A stretch of 64,000 nucleotides of DNA from Dasyornis broadbenti (lineage: Eukaryota; Chordata; Aves; Passeriformes; Dasyornithidae), in contig VZRN01000229.1 of NCBI GenBank assembly GCA_013397935.1, positions 263,343 through 327,342 on the forward strand, read 5' to 3'. A program made the position numbers and the translations under genes. The notes under the pieces are model-generated. The model made no database searches. It was not told where the DNA came from and was given only the letters and a program-made list of their open reading frames with translations. Positions 58,552-64,000 of this stretch are shown piece by piece. Numbering within the stretch: the stretch's first letter is position 1; each line of letters begins with the position of its first letter.

Positions 58552-61500
58552 CCTCTGACTCCACAGAGGGGCCATTTCCACTTCCCCGCTGTCATCACAA
58601 GATGGCATTCCAGACCTAAAAGCTGAGCCGACTCAGCTGATACTTGGAGATCTTTTCCAGACCCTGGGGTGTCCATCCCCAGAAAAAGCTATGGATTTAA
58701 CCCAGCCCTCTGAGCTCCTCTGCCAGGTCTCAGCCCCGACGCTGCCTTTTAATCACATCCGTTAATGCCAAGGCTGTGCTTTAAGCACCTGGACTGAAAC
58801 ACTGCCGCTGTTACACTGTAACCTCTGAGCCATCTAATTGCACTGAGTTAAGCTAGTTACAGTTTTGACAGTAAATTGCATGCAGAGCACTTTAATCTTG
58901 CCCTGCAACACCTCCAGCTCTTGCAGGGCCTCCTCTGCCCCCCAGGAGACACTGCTAATCAGACCAAGCCATGAAATAGTTTAAGGCATAGACAAAGGGA
59001 GCCAAGAGCGAATCACGAGCAAAATGAATCTGACTCATTTTTTTACAAAGCACTGTCGAAGGTAGAATTGCCTTTTCTTTGCTTAAGAATGATTTGGGAG
59101 AGTAATGAGAAGTCTTTCAATAATTTAGAACTTTAAAATAATAACAAAGAGAAAAAGGAGAAAAATCACGCCTCTTAGGTATGTTTATTTTAAAAGAAAG
59201 CTTATTTTGAGTTAGCTGCATAAAGCCCTGATGCAGTGTGTTATTCCCTCTGTGTCCCCCCTGCCGCTGTGGGGACAGGTCCTGCCCAGAGCCTCCTGCC
59301 CACCCATGGCACAACCCATAGCCAACGGCCATGGCTCAGTGTGGTCACACTGGTGAGGAGCTTCCAGATCACTGACACCCCACACCTGCAGGACAGGAGC
59401 CCCACTGAGCTCAGCCCCGCAACTTTCCTCGTCCTGTGAAGGATACTGTAGGAGCACCTCGCTCCTGGTGAGACCCTTGGCAACTGGAAGGACGCTCAGA
59501 CACACGTTGTAGCTGCATCTCTGACTGTATTTTCCAGATGAACTTTGGATCCATGCTGTAGCTGTGCCTCCAGCCCTGTCTCCTCTGGCTCCTGGGTCAT
59601 CTGGGCTCTGGACTGGGGTCATTGCCAGCTGGACATGAGATGGTGACCCTGTGACCAGCACCTGGCCGTGCTCAGACCTGGTGGGACTCTGCCTGCTGAT
59701 AGGGACAGAATCTCTGCTGAGGTTGTCTTGGCTCCCCTTCCCTTAGGGAACCACTGACCTTTCCTGCTCTGCTGAACCCACCATTTTATTGTAAGAGAGC
59801 GAGTACAAATCCCATTCATCTGCACATCAACCTGCTCCTCTGTGACCCTCCCTGGGTGCCAGTGGGAGGGAGCTGTCCTGCTGTGCTATTCCATGGCTTT
59901 GTCAGGAGACAAAGATGCAAGGCTGGGATAACATGAGGCTTGCTGCTCCCACATGTGAGTGCGTGCTCCAGGCTTCATCCACCAGTTGCTCCCTGCAAGA
60001 CAAAACCACGATCCAACCATCTCTTTCCCTGGCCAAGGGCCTGCAGCCTCCGGCAGGGGCTTGATCTGTGCCGTGTCCTGGGTGACAGCTCTGCCCAGCA
60101 CAGCTCGCCGGGGATGGCAGCAGGGCAGGATCTGTTGCTCAGCTGTCTCGGAGGCTGAGGCAGTGTGTCCCTCTGAGCAGCTTACGGAAAGGCTGCTCAG
60201 GCTGTTCCCTTCACCATGGAGCTGGAGAGCAACCCTGCTTGGTCTGGAGGAAAGAGCAGTTGGAAAAGGTTATATAAACCCCAATCAGCCTGCCAGAGGG
60301 GTGGGTGCACCAGCAGCAAGAGCAGTGCCACTCTGGATGTGGCTGGGCAGGAGTGTGTCCTTCCTGCTGCAACCCTGCCTGTGGGACCCTGCCTACCCTG
60401 GGCCTGCAGCCCCTCTCCCTTCTCCCCACTTCCCTCCATGCATGCCTGGGTCTCTTGTCCCTGTCAGAGCCAGATCTTTTTGTTGTTCAATATGGACTTG
60501 GGCAGCTCCCTCTGCTCTGGGCTGAAACTGCTGCACAGCAATTTCGGTTTCCATTTAATCTCTGGCTGAGCCCTTGAGTTTTGCTCCCTTTCTCTTCCAC
60601 CTCTCCTCCTGCTGAGCTTCTCCCTGGCCCACTCTTCTTCCCTGATGTCCCTTTCTGCTCTCAGCTCCTATTGAAACCCCATTTTTCCTCTCCCTCCTTC
60701 AGTGCTCCCACCGAGTAAGCAGATCACGAACCACAAGCTCTGTTATTCATCTAACAGATCCTAAACCACTTTCTCAGCATGATAAATGTGATCTGCTAAT
60801 CCTGTGGAGAGGATTCCCTAGGATGCAAACCACTACTGGGATCTGTGGCAAGCCCATGGCATCAAGCCACAGGGTGAAATGTACTGTGGAGGTTGCAGCT
60901 GTCTTGCCCTGAGCTTGGGCACCACAGCCTGCTCCCCTTAGCAATTCTGAGCTGCACAAGGCCTACCAAATACACCTGTGTCCTTCCAGTGCCCAACCAA
61001 ATCTCTTGGCAGCAACGAATTTGCTTTAATTCTGTGAGTTTTATAAAGCCTGACTCAAATCCCAGGGATTTTAGGCAGTGCTGGCACCCACAGTGGGGTA
61101 GTGTGAGCACAGCCCTGGGGTCAGGTGCTGGGGACAGATAGGTGGGCACATCAAGAAAAGCACCAACCCAGCATTTTAGAGCAGAGATAACTAGAAACAG
61201 CTTATTCAATTAAAAAAAAAAAAAGGAAAAAACCCCATTCTTAATTAGGACAGAAATCCCCAGATAGGCTTTTTAAAAGAAAATGCCTAAAAATACAATT
61301 TTTGCTTTGATTTGAAAACTATTTTTTGCTCTTCAGACTGTAAGATAAAACGACGCATTTCACAGCAAAAATACATCCCTTTTCATCTTGAAAATGCTGA
61401 AATGGGTTCTTACAAAATTTTCAACATTTACCCCCTTTCTTAAAAACCAAAATTTTTAATTTAGGTGAAATGTCTTTTTGGGGGGTTTTTTTGTTTTTTT

Positions 61501-64000
61501 TTTTTTTTTTAGTGGAAACTCTTGATTACATTTTTCTCCAACAGCTCTAATGAGAATTAACAATTACTGCTGATTCTTGGCGGGGTTATAAACAGCTGGA
61601 CTGCACAGCCCTCTCTGCTCTGGGACTTCCAAACGAGCCCCAGCCCTGGCAGTTTAGCTCTCTGCAACATTTTAGACTTGTCTAGTCACTGGAATTTATT
61701 TTTCTTTCTTTTTTCCCAACACTTTCTCCTCTGAGGGTTAGTTTTTACCAGTGCAGCATCTCTAACAGTCAGGGAACTTCACAGTGAGTTGAGATCGCAT
61801 TGATTTCTCAAGGAAGAAGCCGCATACTAATTTTTCTTATTTTTCTCCCTTGAGGAATGCAGCCTCAGGAAGGCAGCTGGGTTTGTAGATATTATGTTCA
61901 CCTGCTAGCTGAGAGGAAAGTCTGAGGTCTGTGGGACCATCATGGAACATGAGGAGACTTTGGCTGGTCTTGTACAGTGCTGGCATTACTGGGAAAGCCT
62001 GAGAAAAGCGTTAGGTGAGGTTCAGGGGATGGATCAGTCCATGCCCTAGCATGCCGTGCTGCCAGTGCTTTCTTCTGTCTCCAGGATGATCCTTACCCCC
62101 CGCCCAGCTCTTTCAGGGGAAAGTGAATGGAGAGGAAGGGACTGTAGTGGAGGGGAAGTTGTTAGAGTCTGCTGTTAAAACCCCAAGCCCTCTGTTCCAG
62201 GCACCCGCGCAGGTTTGTCCAGCCTTTGCAGGCAACCTGCAGAGAGCCAAGAGGCACTGGGGCATCCTCCTTCGTGAAACCAGTGTCCCCAGTGCCCACT
62301 GTGACTCCTGGGCTGCCCTACCCAGTGCTTTTCATCACTGCATATCCCTGTGCTGGCTCCACACTGTTAAGGGCTGATCTCTCCCTGGAAACAAGCCCAT
62401 GGCTTCAGCCTGTCCCACTTTGCTCCTCCCACTCCCCTGCCAAACAGTTATTCTTCTTGGACAAACCTGAGATAGTATTAAGTGAGAGGGAGGTTTTCAT
62501 ACACAGATGTCCCTGTGATTAATGGATTAAGAGATTCTGTGCAAATTAAAGCCTTTCTTCATACTTCACACTTCCAGCTCTTCAGTTGTTGCTCTTTCCC
62601 TTCCTCTACAGAAATCCCTGTGGGCCTTGCTTGCCCCATCCCTTTAGCTGCTGTTTTCTCCCCACAGTGACCCAGGGATGTGGCTGGCAGCCATTTTCCC
62701 CAAAGCCTTCACTCTGCTGAGTCCTGGGCAGACCCTGCTGCTCCTGAGCCAGCACTGCGGAGAGGGGGATGCTGTAAGTACAGCTTGTTTATACACAAAA
62801 CCAACCCTGGAGACGGGCTGTAAATGCCTCTTTATTTTCATATTTATCATTGCAGCTCAGATGGATGAGGAACCCGATGGAAAGTTTAGATGAAACAGAG
62901 AAGAAATGAAAAAGTGTTAGCAAGCAGTGGCTCAGCTGAGAGACTAGCAGCCTCAAGGGCTTCAGGAGCAAAAAGGCTTTCAATTACTGCACTGCTGCTC
63001 CATAACATCCTGATTCCCGAGCCATGCTGCTGCGACAGGTGGGGCAGCTGGGGAGCCCTGCCGTCCTGTGATCCCATCCCAGGGAGATGGACCTGAGACC
63101 CTAAAGCAGCATGTTTGATCTTGTTGATGTTTTAGAGGGCTGATTTCTTCCCGGATGCTGGTGGGTGCCAGGAGCAGCAGCAGAGTGTGGGTATGGAAGC
63201 TCCGTAAGTATCTCCAGGTGATGGGCACTGTGGTCACCCGTGCCATGGTGGAAATGAGCCACAAAGTCTGTGCTGGACACCCTCAGAACATCCAGTGCTG
63301 GGTGTTTGTGATGGATGATGATATAAACCCCTTTTTTGCAGGGAATAATGGCTCATAACCATCCCCTCTCCTTTAATGGTGTGATACCGCTGAGATGGAT
63401 GGTCTCCTTGTTTCCATCTTATGGGAGGTGTTTTATTAATTGTCCCCGCCCTTGCTCCCAAACCCACATGTGCTGTGATGTGGAGGTGCTTCAAATACAG
63501 AGAAGAGGAGGTTGCAGCCGGGATGTGACTCCTGGGGGAGGTGGCCAGGGAAGCAGGGATGGGTGCTGCCTGTGGGCTTTCCAAGGATCTGAAACCTTCA
63601 GCCCTGGGAGGGACTGACTGCTCCCAGGCCAAGGGAGTCTACTCTGCTGAGGGATAACCAGGACTGTACATCCGTGACCAGGGTTTGTTCCACTGGAAGG
63701 AGGCAGGGGATGGAACAGTCTCTTTGCTGCCTGCATGGCCCTCCATGCTGGTGACCTTATTTCTCATCCAAATCCCTGCTTGGGCAGCCATAAAGGCCCC
63801 AGGCCAGATCATTTGAGGTGACAGCTTCTAGAAAGGATCCCTGGGGACACTGCTGCTGTCACCATCCCTGCCTGGTCAGAGCTGAGGTGGTGGCACTGAA
63901 AACTTGAGAATGCCTTCACACCACTTCTGTACCTGCCACGTCCGCCTGCTCTTGCTACAGGCTTTATTCTCCTCCCTGCTTCCAACTCATTTGTGCCCGA
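58552..64000. other. probable SIL1 intron or intergenic DNA to the window edge
   Basis: No gene is firmly supported. The one segment with exon-like ends is 62668-62773, listed separately. A poly-T run lies at about 61490-61510. Confidence 0.4.
62668..62773 (+). other. candidate plus-strand exon, possibly SIL1
   Basis: The segment is bounded by a strong acceptor (GTTTTCTCCCCACAG) and a strong donor (GCT-GTAAGTA). An ATG at 62678 opens a 32-codon frame through to the donor, starting MWLAAIFPKAFTLLS, hydrophobic enough to suggest a signal sequence. SIL1, an ER nucleotide-exchange factor for BiP that needs a signal peptide, is expected on this strand. No SIL1-specific residues are recognisable, so a chance exon-like segment is at least as likely. 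Confidence 0.25.

Noticed and set aside
1..64000. CRISPR arrays, operons, phage or bacterial defence systems
   Set aside because: No regularly spaced repeats with unique spacers and no prokaryotic gene structure; the window is a vertebrate locus.

Overview
This window is vertebrate nuclear DNA, almost certainly from a bird and probably a passerine. The evidence is split genes with canonical GT-AG introns, GC-rich compact genes, several chicken repeat 1 (CR1) LINE tails, and a SINE with a tRNA-Ile-like head and CR1-like tail resembling the passerine TguSINE1 family. The gene order PROB1 - MZB1 - SLC23A1 (plus strand), then PAIP2 - MATR3 (minus strand), matches the human 5q31.2 cluster read in the opposite direction. 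No CRISPR array, phage, operon or prokaryotic-type system is present.

Layout. 1-4045: 3' part of the single large PROB1 exon and its 3' UTR; the start lies left of the window. 4540-6055: MZB1, four coding exons behind a TATA-like promoter. 6170-10565: SLC23A1 (ascorbate transporter SVCT1), whose promoter begins about 130 bases after the MZB1 poly(A) signal. 10566-12500: convergent spacer with a CR1 tail. 12500-21400: PAIP2 on the minus strand, from poly(A) signal to a CpG-island promoter with a 210-base N gap. 21540-24740: intergenic. 24740 to about 50100: MATR3 on the minus strand, 14 coding exons spanning 25117-41971, then a long first intron up to a second CpG island with a 412-base N gap. 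50100-64000: repeat-rich DNA that by synteny should be the first intron of SIL1 (plus strand). It contains a minus-strand 5'TOP-like gene at about 53010-54553, which I interpret as the SNHG4 orthologue with a SNORA74 (U19)-like H/ACA snoRNA in its second intron.

Coding exons were placed by translating, matching to family knowledge, and checking donor and acceptor at every junction. The summed lengths stay in frame: MZB1 193 aa, PAIP2 127 aa, MATR3 902 aa, SLC23A1 about 591-611 aa depending on the N-terminal exons.

These genes do not form one pathway. MZB1 is an ER factor for immunoglobulin assembly in B cells, SLC23A1 is an epithelial vitamin C transporter, PAIP2 is a translational repressor acting on poly(A)-binding protein, and MATR3 is a nuclear-matrix RNA-binding protein. 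PROB1 has no established function. The most interesting observations are the snoRNA host gene with a short spliced ORF, the 39-bp FG-repeat minisatellite inside PROB1, a GC-AG intron in PAIP2, motif arrays in both CpG-island promoters, and tRNA-like and 5S-rRNA-derived retroposons.
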